A stretch of 64,000 nucleotides of DNA from Ramlibacter montanisoli (GTDB lineage: Bacteria; Pseudomonadota; Gammaproteobacteria; Burkholderiales; Burkholderiaceae_C), in contig NZ_JABFCS010000001.1 of assembly GCF_013087525.1 (NCBI RefSeq), positions 3,658,001 to 3,722,000 of the forward strand, read 5' to 3'. This document shows, one piece after another, positions 44,900 to 52,658 of this stretch (positions are counted from its first letter, which is position 1; every line of letters begins with the position of its first letter). The translations under genes were made by a program, and so were the position numbers. The notes under the pieces are model-generated. The model searched no databases. It was not told where the DNA came from and saw only the letters and a list, made by a program, of their open reading frames with translations.

Positions 44900-46156
44900 T
44901 CACTCGTCCTTCTCTCCCGCCTCGTACAGGGTCTCGCGCCCCATCCGGTCGAGCACCAGTTCCGCCGTCCACGGCAGCATCAGCGAGCCGCAGCGGCTGT
45001 CGCGATAGAGCCGCTCCAGCGGCAGGTGCTTCATCATGCTCTGGCCACCGCAGGTGCGGATGGCCAGCCGCGCGATGTCGTTGGCGCCCTCCATCACCGT
45101 GTACTGTGCCGCATAGAGCCGCATCCTCTCGTCCTTGGACGGGTTGGGCCGCGCTTCCAGCACCGAGCGCAGGAAGATGCTGCGCATCTGCTCCAGCTGG
45201 ATGCGCATCTGCGCCACCGCGACCTGCTTGGTCGGGTACATGCGGCGCTTGACCGGCGGCTCGCCCGGCACCTCGCCGCGCAGGTACTGCACCGTGAAGT
45301 CGTAGGCGGCGTTGGCCACGCCCAGATAGGTGGGCGCCAGCGTGAAGAACATGGCCGGCCAGGTCTGCGCGCCCTTGAAGTACACGCCGCGCGGCATCAG
45401 CTGCTCGTCGTCGCTGACGAACACGTCCTTGAAGCTCAGGTTGCGGCTGACCGTGCCGCGCATGCCCAGCGGATTCCAGTCGCCGCTGATGGCGAAGCCG
45501 GGGCTGGTCGCCGGCACCGCCAGGTACAGCGTGTCGCGCGCGTCCGGCTTCTCGTCGCCCTTGTCCTCGGTGCACAGCACGCCGTAGTAATCCGCGGCGC
45601 CGGACAGCGAGGCGAAGATCTTGCGGCCGTTGACCAGCCAGCCGCCCTCGACCTTGCGCGCGGTGGTGCCGAAGGGCGCGCGCCCCGCCGCCGCGGCGCT
45701 GCCTTCGGAGAAGGGCTGGGCGTAGACCGCGCCGTCCTGCACCACGCGCCGGAAATGCAGCGCGCGCCGTTGCGCATGCTCGGCGCGCTGCGTCTCGGTC
45801 ATCGGGATGCCGTCGGCCAGCACGCCGGTCCACATCGTCGAGCAGATGTGCATGTTGTAGGTGAGCGCGGTGGCGCCGCAGAAGCGGCCGATTTCCGCCG
45901 CCACCATCATGTAGGTCGCGTAGTCGGCTCCGAGCCCACCGGCGCTTTCCGGCACGCACAGCTTCAGGAAGCCGGCGTTGCGCAGGTCCTCGTAGTTGGC
46001 GAAGGGAAAGCTCGCTTCCTCGTCCCACTGCGCCGCGCGCGGCGCGAAGCGCTCGCGCCCGAGTTCGTTCGCCTGCGCCAGCAGCGCGCGCTGCTTCGCG
46101 CTGAAGGCGTGGTCGCCCACGGCGGGCGTGAAGGCAAGGCCGGGCAAGGCGTCCAT
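44900..46156 (-). CDS. Acyl-CoA-dehydrogenase-like flavoprotein lacking the usual catalytic Glu
   Basis: 418 residues with the ACAD fold: an N-terminal helical domain, a beta domain (FSEGSAAAAGRAPFGTTARK, NGRKIFASLSGAADYYG, NPLGMRGTVSRNLSF) and a C-terminal helical domain. Where ACADs have the YEGT motif with the active-site Glu, this protein reads RDSRCGSLMLPWTAELVL. Group D flavin monooxygenases share this fold and use reduced flavin. A flavin reductase gene lies 1.9 kb away across the divergent promoter. It may therefore be a hydroxylase; a desaturase role cannot be excluded. 18 bases separate it from the upstream hydrolase gene. Confidence 0.78.
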   Translation of the reverse strand: MDALPGLAFTPAVGDHAFSAKQRALLAQANELGRERFAPRAAQWDEEASFPFANYEDLRNAGFLKLCVPESAGGLGADYATYMMVAAEIGRFCGATALTYNMHICSTMWTGVLADGIPMTETQRAEHAQRRALHFRRVVQDGAVYAQPFSEGSAAAAGRAPFGTTARKVEGGWLVNGRKIFASLSGAADYYGVLCTEDKGDEKPDARDTLYLAVPATSPGFAISGDWNPLGMRGTVSRNLSFKDVFVSDDEQLMPRGVYFKGAQTWPAMFFTLAPTYLGVANAAYDFTVQYLRGEVPGEPPVKRRMYPTKQVAVAQMRIQLEQMRSIFLRSVLEARPNPSKDERMRLYAAQYTVMEGANDIARLAIRTCGGQSMMKHLPLERLYRDSRCGSLMLPWTAELVLDRMGRETLYEAGEKDE

Positions 46157-46174
46157 GGGCTCTCCGGGGATGCG

Positions 46175-46965
46175 TCAGTGCAGCAGGGTTTCGGGCAGCT
46201 CGAGGAAATTGAGCAGCAGCGCGTCGAAGTCGTCGGGGGCTTCCAGGTTCAGCAGGTGGCCGACGCCCTTCATCTCGACATAGGTGCTGTTCGGGATGGC
46301 CTCGGCCATCTTCTTCATCACGGCCGGCGGCGCGTTGCGGTCGTGCTCGCCGGCCAGCACCAGCGTGGGCACCAGGATGTTGCCCAGGTTGGCGCGGCGG
46401 TCGAAGGTGACGATGCACTCGAGCGCGCGCCGGTAGGTCGCCGCGGGCACCAGGCCCATGCAATGGGTGGCGAGCCGCACACTCCTTCGGGCAGCGAGCC
46501 GGGGCCGATCATCTGCGGCACCAGCGTTTCGGCCAGTTCCGCCATGCTTCGGCCCGCGTCCAGCGGCGCGGTGCGCTGGGCGATGAACTCGCGCTGCCAG
46601 TCGCCATCGGGCTTGCCGAAGGCAGGCGAGGTGCCGCACAGCACCAGGCGCTTGACCAGGTCCGGCCGGCGCGCCACCACTTCCTGGGCGACCATGCCGC
46701 CCATGCTGTGACCCAGCAGGATCACCTGCTGGCACTTGAGCGATTCGATCAACCGGATGCAGCTGTGCGCCAGGCCCTTGAAGGTGTAGGGCTCGATCGG
46801 CGCGCTGTGGCCGTAGCCGGGCATGTCCCAGGCGACGGCGCGGTAGCCCGCGGTGGCCAGCGTCTCCACCTGCGGCGCGAAGGCCAGGTGGCCGCCGCCG
46901 ATGCCATGCAGCATCAGCACGGTGGGGCCACCGCCCAGGGTGGTGAAGGCGGGGGTGGAGGTCAT
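46175..46965 (-). CDS. Alpha/beta hydrolase, NicD/amidase-type (one frameshift)
   Basis: About 263-residue alpha/beta hydrolase with nucleophile elbow LLGHSMGGM near residue 95, acid LAGEHDRNAP near 210 and catalytic His VGHLLNLEAP near 240. The frame changes around 46482-46488 (LPEG/RLATHCMGL); one missing base there (or two extra) explains it. The ATG overlaps the stop of the NicX-like gene by four bases. In Pseudomonas putida NicX makes N-formylmaleamate and the alpha/beta hydrolase NicD deformylates it; the pairing here suggests the same or an analogous step. That is inference from position and family. Confidence 0.82.
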
Positions 46966-47998
46966 GGCAGAAGCCTTCCCGCGTCGACGACGGTGCTGCC
47001 ATCGAGGCGGACCGTGCACTGGCGCAGCGGCAGGTCGAAGTGGCCCAGCGTGTGCCGTCCCGCGACTTCGTTGGCGCCCGTGCTGTAGAGGAAATTGCCG
47101 GCAAAGGCGCGCAGCTCGGTGCCGTTGAAATCGCGCTTGTCGTACAGCGCCATGCTGTCCCAGCGCGCGCCCGCGTTCAGGCCGTAGCCGACGTGGCTGG
47201 CCGCATAGGCTTCGCGGTCGCCCCAGGCCGAGATGTAGCTGCGCATCAGGTCGGCATCCAGGCCGGCGCCTTCGATGCGCGTCACGTAGTCGTTCTCCAC
47301 CCGCAGCGTCACCGGTTTTTCCAGGTAGCGCTTGAAGGTGAGGTTGACGTCGCCTTCGGCCAGCACCAGTGTGCCGTTGACGCTGCCGGCGGCGGGGAAG
47401 GCGAGCGCCAGGCCGCCCGGCCAGTGCGTCATGGTGCCGGGCCGGCTGGTGTAGCCCCAGTTGCCGCCGCAGGTCGCGCCCTGCAGCGAGATCGTGAGGT
47501 CGGTGCCGGCGGGCGAGCTGACGCGCATCTCGCGCGCGCCGCGCAGGCGCTTGACGTGCTCCTTGACCAGCGGCTCCAGCGTGTCGTCGGGCACCAGGCG
47601 CGCAAGCGCCTCCGGGTGCTCGTTGCTCACGTAGAGGACCCGGGCGCCGCCCTTCAGGATCGCGGGGAGTTCCGGGGCGTGCATCAGCCCTTCGACCGTG
47701 CAGTCCACCACCAGCGTGCTGCCGGCCAGTGCGGAGACGACGGGGCGATCTGCCGCAGCACGGGCGAGGCGCCTGTGCTGCGCGCCACCGGCGTGCCGCC
47801 GGCGAAGACACTGGGAAGGACGATGCTGAAGACCTGGGCGCCGAGACGGGCCGCCGCGAGGCGGGCCAGTTCGGGGAGGACCGCGCGGCTCTGGCTTTCG
47901 CTCAGGACGGCGACGGTGTCGCCTCGCCGCAGCGCGCAGCGGCCGAGGACCGCTTCGAAGGCGTCCAGCCACGCGGGCTCGATGGTTTCCTGCAGCAT
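46962..47998 (-). CDS. NicX-like ring-cleavage dioxygenase, M29-related fold (one frameshift)
   Basis: About 345 residues. The segments AREMRVSSPAGTDLTI, GTMTHWPGGLA, VLAEGDVNLTF, DYVTRIEGAG, ASHVGYGLNAGA and LGHFDLPLRQCTV follow the layout of NicX, the Fe(II) 2,5-dihydroxypyridine 5,6-dioxygenase. The iron ligands of NicX (His, then His-x-Asp) correspond to SHVGYG and GHFD, all retained. It is also distantly like M29 aminopeptidases, which is how such genes are often labelled. One base missing in the GGGG at 47742-47745 splits the frame. ATG 47998 is chosen, just beyond the operator. Confidence 0.75.
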
Positions 47999-48031
47999 GT
48001 CCGTGGCGTGCCTCTGGGTCGTGGACCATAA

Positions 48032-48049
48032 TACATGAAATTTCATGCA
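48032..48049. promoter_or_regulatory. MarR-type operator palindrome in a divergent promoter
   Basis: The 14-base perfect palindrome CATGAAATTTCATG (48034-48047) extends to 9+9 bases with one mismatch (TACATGAAA/TTTCATGCA). It lies between the divergent NicX-like and flavin reductase genes, beside possible -10 boxes CATAAT (plus, 48027-48032) and TATTAT (minus, 48028-48033). A MarR gene is the second gene of the rightward unit. An autoregulatory operator serving both units is the natural reading. Confidence 0.72.
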
Positions 48050-48061
48050 ATCCGCCTCCCG

Positions 48062-48571
48062 ATGAACCCTCCGCGCCAAGCCCAGCCGCCGAGCTTCTCC
48101 GCCCAGGAATTCCGTGCGGCGCTGGGCATGTTCGCCACCGGCGTCACCATCGTCACGGCGCGCACCGCCGACGGCCGGGTGGTGGGCCTGACGGCGAATT
48201 CCTTCAACTCCGTGTCGCTGACGCCGCCGCTGGTGCTGTGGAGCCTGTCGCGCGCGGCCGCTTCCATGGCGGTGTTCAGCGCCGGCTCGCACTACGCGAT
48301 CAACGTGCTGGCCGCCGACCAGAAGGCGCTGGCCGAACGCTTCGCCACCCGCGGCGCCGACCGCTGGAACGGCGTGACCTTCACCGAAGGCGCGGGCGGG
48401 GCGCCGCTGCTCGATGGCGCCGCCGCGACCTTCGAATGCTTCAACCGCAGCCGCTACGAGGAAGGCGACCACGTGATCTTCGTCGGCGAGGTGGAACGCT
48501 GCGCGCACCGCACCGGCGCGTCGCCGCTGCTGTTCCACGGCGGGCGCTATTTCACGGAGCATCCGCTGTGA
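48062..48571 (+). CDS. Flavin reductase family protein
   Basis: 169-residue flavin reductase of the HpaC/NtaB class (FMN-binding split barrel). FRAALGMFATGVTIVTA at the N-terminus, VGLTANSFNSVSLTPPLVLWS in the middle, and HYAINVLAADQ with FHGGRYFTEHPL at the end are family marks. It supplies reduced FMN/FAD to a partner monooxygenase. An in-frame ATG at 48035 lies inside the operator palindrome, so the start at 48062 is chosen. Its stop overlaps the MarR GTG. The likely partner here is the ACAD-like flavoprotein at 44900-46156. Confidence 0.88.
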   Translation: MNPPRQAQPPSFSAQEFRAALGMFATGVTIVTARTADGRVVGLTANSFNSVSLTPPLVLWSLSRAAASMAVFSAGSHYAINVLAADQKALAERFATRGADRWNGVTFTEGAGGAPLLDGAAATFECFNRSRYEEGDHVIFVGEVERCAHRTGASPLLFHGGRYFTEHPL

Positions 48572-48993
48572 GCTCGGACCGCTTCGTGGATGGCTACCTG
48601 GGCTACCTGCTCGGGCAGGCCAACCACGCGCTGTACAAGAACTTCGACAGCCACGTGCGCGCGGCGGGCCTGAGCTCGATCGAATGGCGCGTGCTGGCGA
48701 CCCTGCACGACAGCCCGCCGATCACGGTGAGCCAGCTCGCGCACGAGGTGCTGTCCAAGCAGCCGACGGTGACCAAGCTGGTGCAGCGCATGGGCGAACA
48801 GGGCTGGGTGACGCTGCTGGCCGACCCGGCGGACCAGCGCCGCACGCTGGTGACCGCGAGCCCCGCCGGCAAGAAGCTGGTCAAGCCGCTGCTGGAGAAG
48901 GCGCGGACGCACGAATCGGAAATGCTGCGCACGCTGGCGGTGTCGGAGCAGGCGGCGTTGAAGAAGCTGCTGGCGAAGCTGGCGCGGCGCTAG
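48568..48993 (+). CDS. MarR family transcriptional regulator
   Basis: 141 residues. The winged-helix domain (SSIEWRVLATLHDSPPITVSQLA, SKQPTVTKLVQRMGEQGW) is followed by the wing LADPADQRRTLVTAS typical of MarR. The GTG start overlaps the flavin reductase stop (GTGA). MarR proteins usually repress divergent catabolic genes until an aromatic ligand binds, and the palindrome at 48032-48049 fits as its site. NicR, a MarR protein, controls the nic genes in Pseudomonas; the similarity of context is noted, not proven homology. Confidence 0.9.
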   Translation: MSSDRFVDGYLGYLLGQANHALYKNFDSHVRAAGLSSIEWRVLATLHDSPPITVSQLAHEVLSKQPTVTKLVQRMGEQGWVTLLADPADQRRTLVTASPAGKKLVKPLLEKARTHESEMLRTLAVSEQAALKKLLAKLARR

Positions 48994-49010
48994 CTCGCTA
49001 CCATCGCGCG

Positions 49011-49913
49011 ATGCGCGAACGAAAAGAACACCTCGACGCCCTCGCCGTTTCCCTGCTGCTGGCGTGCTGCCTGTTCTGGGGTTTCCAGCAGATCCTGATC
49101 AAGACCACCGTCTCCGAAGTGCCGCCGCTGTGGCAGGCGGCGATCCGCTTCGTCGGCGCGACCGTGCTGCTGTGGGTGTGGTGCGCGGTGCGCGGCATCA
49201 AGCTGTTCGAGCGCGACGGCACGCTGGGCGCGGGCCTGCTCGCGGGCCTGCTGTTCGCCGGCGAGTTCACCTGCATCTACCTCGGGCTGCGCGACACCAC
49301 GGCCTCGCGGCTCACGGTCTTCCTCTACACCTCGCCCTTCGTGGTGGCGCTGCTGCTGCCGCGCGTGGTGCCGGCCGAGAAGCTGCGGCCGGTGCAATGG
49401 GTGGGTCTGGTCGTCGCCTTCGCGGCGGTGGCGCTGGCCTTCAGCGAAGGCTTCACCGGCCGGAGCACGCCGCGCCAGCTGCGCGGCGACGCGCTGGCGC
49501 TGGCCGCGGGTGTGCTGTGGGGACTGACCACGCTGGTGATCCGCGGCTCGAAGATGGCCACGTCCTCGGCGGAGAAGACGCTGTTCTACCAGGTGGCGGT
49601 GACCGCCGCGGTGGCGCCGATGCTGTCGCTGGCGCTGGGCGAGACCTGGTCGCTGCAGTACTCCGGCTACGCCTGGCTGTCGATCGCGCTGCAGACCGTG
49701 ATCGGCGCCTTCGCCAGCTACCTGGCCTGGATGTGGATGCTGCGGCACTACCCGGCGACGCAGCTGTCCTCCTTCACCTTCCTGGCGCCGCTGTTCGCGC
49801 TGCTGTTCGGCGTGCTGCTGCTCAATGAGAGGCTCACCGTGCAGCTGCTGGTCGCGCTGACTGCGGTGGCGGTCGGCATCGTGCTGGTGAACCGCAAGAA
49901 GCCGGCTAGCTGA
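49011..49913 (+). CDS. EamA/DMT family transporter
   Basis: 300-residue membrane protein with two EamA repeats and ten helices (LLLACCLFWGFQQILIKTT; LLLNERLTVQLLVALTAVAVG). The start ATG at 49011 lies 17 bases past the MarR stop, so it likely belongs to the flavin reductase-MarR unit. It may export a pathway intermediate or toxic substrate. Its last eight bases overlap the convergent class II aldolase gene. Confidence 0.85.
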   Translation: MRERKEHLDALAVSLLLACCLFWGFQQILIKTTVSEVPPLWQAAIRFVGATVLLWVWCAVRGIKLFERDGTLGAGLLAGLLFAGEFTCIYLGLRDTTASRLTVFLYTSPFVVALLLPRVVPAEKLRPVQWVGLVVAFAAVALAFSEGFTGRSTPRQLRGDALALAAGVLWGLTTLVIRGSKMATSSAEKTLFYQVAVTAAVAPMLSLALGETWSLQYSGYAWLSIALQTVIGAFASYLAWMWMLRHYPATQLSSFTFLAPLFALLFGVLLLNERLTVQLLVALTAVAVGIVLVNRKKPAS

Positions 49914-50688
49914 CGAAGCCCGGATCGAGGTCCCAGGCCCAGCGCAGCATCGCGTCCCACAGCAGCGTGTTCTGGCCACCCTTGCGCGCGCTGCTGTCGT
50001 ACTGCGCCGAGGCGCGCTGCGCGATCTCGTCGCGCGGCAGGACCAGCGGCACGCCGGTGGCCTGCGCGGCGACCTGCACCTCGCAGGCGCGCTGCAGCAT
50101 GTAGTGCTCGGCGAAGGCATCGCCGATGCTGGGCCCGCACACCAGCAGGCCGTGGTTGCGCAGGATCATCACGTTGCGGTCGCCGAGGTCGGCGGCCAGA
50201 CGCCGGCATTCCTCGCGATCGAGCGTGATGCCCTCGAAGTCGTGGTACGCCACGCGCCCCGCGTAGAACATCGCGTTGAAGCTCAGGGGCAGCAGGCCGC
50301 CGGCCTGGCAGGACACCACCTGCCCCGCGGTGGTGTGCGTGTGCACCACGCAGTGCGCGTCCGGCCGCGCCGCATGCACCGCGCTGTGGACGATGAAGCC
50401 CGCGGGATTCACGGTCCAGGGGCTGGGCTCCACCTTGCGCCCCTCCAGGTCGATCTTCACCAGCTTGCTGGCCGTGATCTCGCGGTACATCAGGCCGAAG
50501 GGGTTGATCAGGAAATACTCGCTGCCCGGCACGCGCACCGTCAGGTGGTTGTAGATCAGCTCGTGCCAGCCCAGGTGCGCAAAGAGGCGGTAGGCCACCG
50601 CGAGTTCGCAGCGGACCTGCCACTCCTCACGCGCCATCTCCTGCGGGCGACGGGTCTCGAACACGTCCTGCATCGCGCGGGCGTTCAT
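49906..50688 (-). CDS. Class II aldolase/adducin family protein (paralogue of 838-1620)
   Basis: 260 residues of the class II aldolase fold, with zinc-site segment CVVHTHTTAGQV, upstream VHSAVHAARP and RNHGLLVCG. Alignment by eye to the gene at 838-1620 shows the same length and shared blocks (LIYNHLTVRVP, FLINPFGLMYREIT, VAYHDFEGITL). Four bases separate its stop region from the Bug receptor gene on the same strand. Substrate is unknown; a role on the ring-fission product is possible. Confidence 0.85.
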   Translation of the reverse strand: MNARAMQDVFETRRPQEMAREEWQVRCELAVAYRLFAHLGWHELIYNHLTVRVPGSEYFLINPFGLMYREITASKLVKIDLEGRKVEPSPWTVNPAGFIVHSAVHAARPDAHCVVHTHTTAGQVVSCQAGGLLPLSFNAMFYAGRVAYHDFEGITLDREECRRLAADLGDRNVMILRNHGLLVCGPSIGDAFAEHYMLQRACEVQVAAQATGVPLVLPRDEIAQRASAQYDSSARKGGQNTLLWDAMLRWAWDLDPGFVS

Positions 50689-50692
50689 CGCC

Positions 50693-51676
50693 TCAGCCCT
50701 CGGGCGTGTAGCCCACCGTGCGCACCAGGCCGGACCAGAACTCGGTCTCGGTCTTCAGCAGCGAGGCGAGCTGCTGCGGGCTGGTGGGATACGGCTCCAG
50801 GTACAGCGCCGCCAGGCTGTCCACCACGTCGGGCGAGGACAGCGCGCCGCGGATCGCGCCGTTCAGGCGCTGCACCACCTCGGCCGGCGTCTTCGCGGGG
50901 ACGTAGAAGCCGAACCAGCCGAGATAGGCGAGCTCCTTGAAACCCTGCTCCGCATAGCTGGGCGTGTCGGGCGTGAACTTGCCGCGCGCGGGGCCGCTGG
51001 TGGCCAGCAGGCGCGCCTTGCCGGCCTTCACCTGCCCCATGAACTCGCCGGTGGGGCCGACCACCGCAGCCAGCTGGCCGCCGATCATTTCCAGGATGGC
51101 GGGCTGCGAGCCACGGTAGGGGATGTGGCGCAGTTCCACCTTGCCCGCCTTGCCCAGCGCCGCGCCGATGAAGTTGGCGGCGGAGCCGGCACCGGCGGAA
51201 CCGAAGCTCGCCTTGTCCGGGTTGGCCTTGGCCCAGGCCAGGAAGTCCGGCACGGTCTTCACGCCCGCCGGCACCAGCGGGCCCACGGCCAGCGCGTAGT
51301 CGAATACCGCGGCGCCGGACACCGGCAGCAGGTCGGCCACCGGGTCGTAGGGCAGCTTCTTGTAGGTGAAGGGATGCAGCCCCAGCGGCGAGGCCGGCGT
51401 CAGCAGGATGGTGCTGCCGTCGGGCGCGGCCGTCCGCACCGCCTGTACCGCGATCTGCCCGCCGGCGCCGGTCCTGTTCTCCGCGATCGCGGCCTTGCTG
51501 AAGGCCGGCGCGAGCTTGTCGGCCACGCGGCGGCCGGTGACGTCGATGGTGCCGCCGGGCGCGAAGCCGATCACCACCTTGGCGGTGTCGAGGGCCTGGG
51601 ACCAGGCCTGCGGAAGGCCGCCCGCGAACAGCGTGGCAAGGGTGCCGTGGACGAAGCTGCGGCGTGTCAATTCCAT
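50693..51676 (-). CDS. Bug-type tripartite tricarboxylate transporter receptor
   Basis: 327-residue periplasmic receptor with an RRSFVHGTLATLFAGG signal (Tat-like) and mature start near WSQALDTAKVVIGFAPGGTIDV. Family motifs AENRTGAGGQIAVQAVR and LRHIPYRGSQPAILEMIGGQL are clear. It lies between the Rieske oxygenase-reductase genes and the class II aldolase in the same direction. This suggests it captures the substrate of that oxygenase. No TctA/TctB genes are present. Confidence 0.92.
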   Translation of the reverse strand: MELTRRSFVHGTLATLFAGGLPQAWSQALDTAKVVIGFAPGGTIDVTGRRVADKLAPAFSKAAIAENRTGAGGQIAVQAVRTAAPDGSTILLTPASPLGLHPFTYKKLPYDPVADLLPVSGAAVFDYALAVGPLVPAGVKTVPDFLAWAKANPDKASFGSAGAGSAANFIGAALGKAGKVELRHIPYRGSQPAILEMIGGQLAAVVGPTGEFMGQVKAGKARLLATSGPARGKFTPDTPSYAEQGFKELAYLGWFGFYVPAKTPAEVVQRLNGAIRGALSSPDVVDSLAALYLEPYPTSPQQLASLLKTETEFWSGLVRTVGYTPEG

Positions 51677-51707
51677 GGTGACTCCTGGGGATGCGGGGGA
51701 AAGGGAA

Positions 51708-52658
51708 CTAGAGATCGAGCACGAGCCGCGCCGACTTCGCGCGCGACACGCATACGAGCATGGTGCGCAGCGACGCGCGCTGCGCGGGCGGATAGACATA
51801 GTCGCGGTGGTCCGGCTCGCCTTCGCAGACGGCGGTCTCGCAGGTGCCGCACAGGCCCTCGCGGCAGGAGAACGGCACTTCGTGGCCGTTGGCTTCCAGC
51901 ACCTCGAGGATGCTCTGTTGCGGCGACACGTGCAGGCTGGCGCCGCTGCGCTTCAGGTCCACCCAGAAGCCTTCGGCGGCGGCCTCGGGCTCGTTGGCCG
52001 CCGGCGCGCTGAACCACTCGAAGTGCAGCGTCTCGGGCGCGAGGTGCGCGCCGTGCTCGCGCACCGCTTCCATCAGGGGTGCCGGGCCGCAGCAGTACAC
52101 GTGCGTGCCCGGTTCCACGTCCGCCATCAGCGCCGCCACGGGCAGCGGGCCACCCTGTTCGTCGTCGCAGTGGATGCGCACGCGGCTGCCGTAGGCGCGC
52201 AGCTCCTCGTAGAAGCCCATGCGCACCCGGCTGCGCGCCGCGTACGCCAGCTTCCAGGGCTTGCCGTTCGCTTCGCACCAGCGCACCATCGACAGGATGG
52301 GCGTGACGCCGATGCCGCCGGCGACGAACAGGTAGCGCGCCGCATCGGGCACCAGCGCGAAGTTGTTGGCCGGTGCGCTGCAGGTGACCTCGGCGCCGGC
52401 GCGCAGCATCGCGTGCACGTACTCGGAGCCGCCCCGGCTGTCGGCCGCGCGGCCGACGCCCAGCACGTAGCGGTTGCGCTCGCGCGAATCCCCGGCCAGC
52501 GAGTACTGGCGCTGCACGCCGTTGGGCAGGTGCAGCGTGAGGTGGGCGCCCGGTTCGAACGCGGGCAGCAGGGCGCCGCGCGGGTCCGCCAGCTCCAGGC
52601 GCATGACGTCGCGCGCCTCGGCGTGCACGGAGGCGACGCGCAGTTTCAGCAAGGTCAT
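51708..52658 (-). CDS. Phthalate-dioxygenase-reductase type ferredoxin reductase (VanB-like)
   Basis: 316 residues. An FMN-binding domain (RQYSLAGDSRERNRYVLGV, the RxYSL motif) is followed by an NAD-binding domain (LFVAGGIGVTPILSMV, YCCGPAPLMEAV). The C-terminal plant-type 2Fe-2S domain has CREGLCGTCETAVCEG and a distal Cys (MLVCVSRAK). This class IA layout passes electrons from NADH to a Rieske oxygenase. The ATG overlaps the stop of the oxygenase gene by four bases, so they form one two-component enzyme. Confidence 0.93.
   Translation of the reverse strand: MTLLKLRVASVHAEARDVMRLELADPRGALLPAFEPGAHLTLHLPNGVQRQYSLAGDSRERNRYVLGVGRAADSRGGSEYVHAMLRAGAEVTCSAPANNFALVPDAARYLFVAGGIGVTPILSMVRWCEANGKPWKLAYAARSRVRMGFYEELRAYGSRVRIHCDDEQGGPLPVAALMADVEPGTHVYCCGPAPLMEAVREHGAHLAPETLHFEWFSAPAANEPEAAAEGFWVDLKRSGASLHVSPQQSILEVLEANGHEVPFSCREGLCGTCETAVCEGEPDHRDYVYPPAQRASLRTMLVCVSRAKSARLVLDL

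Noticed and set aside
48034..48047. Start codons for both divergent genes inside the CATGAAATTTCATG palindrome
   Set aside because: Both produce the same MKFH peptide because of the dyad, have no RBS, and extend beyond the family N-termini; the palindrome is better explained as an operator.
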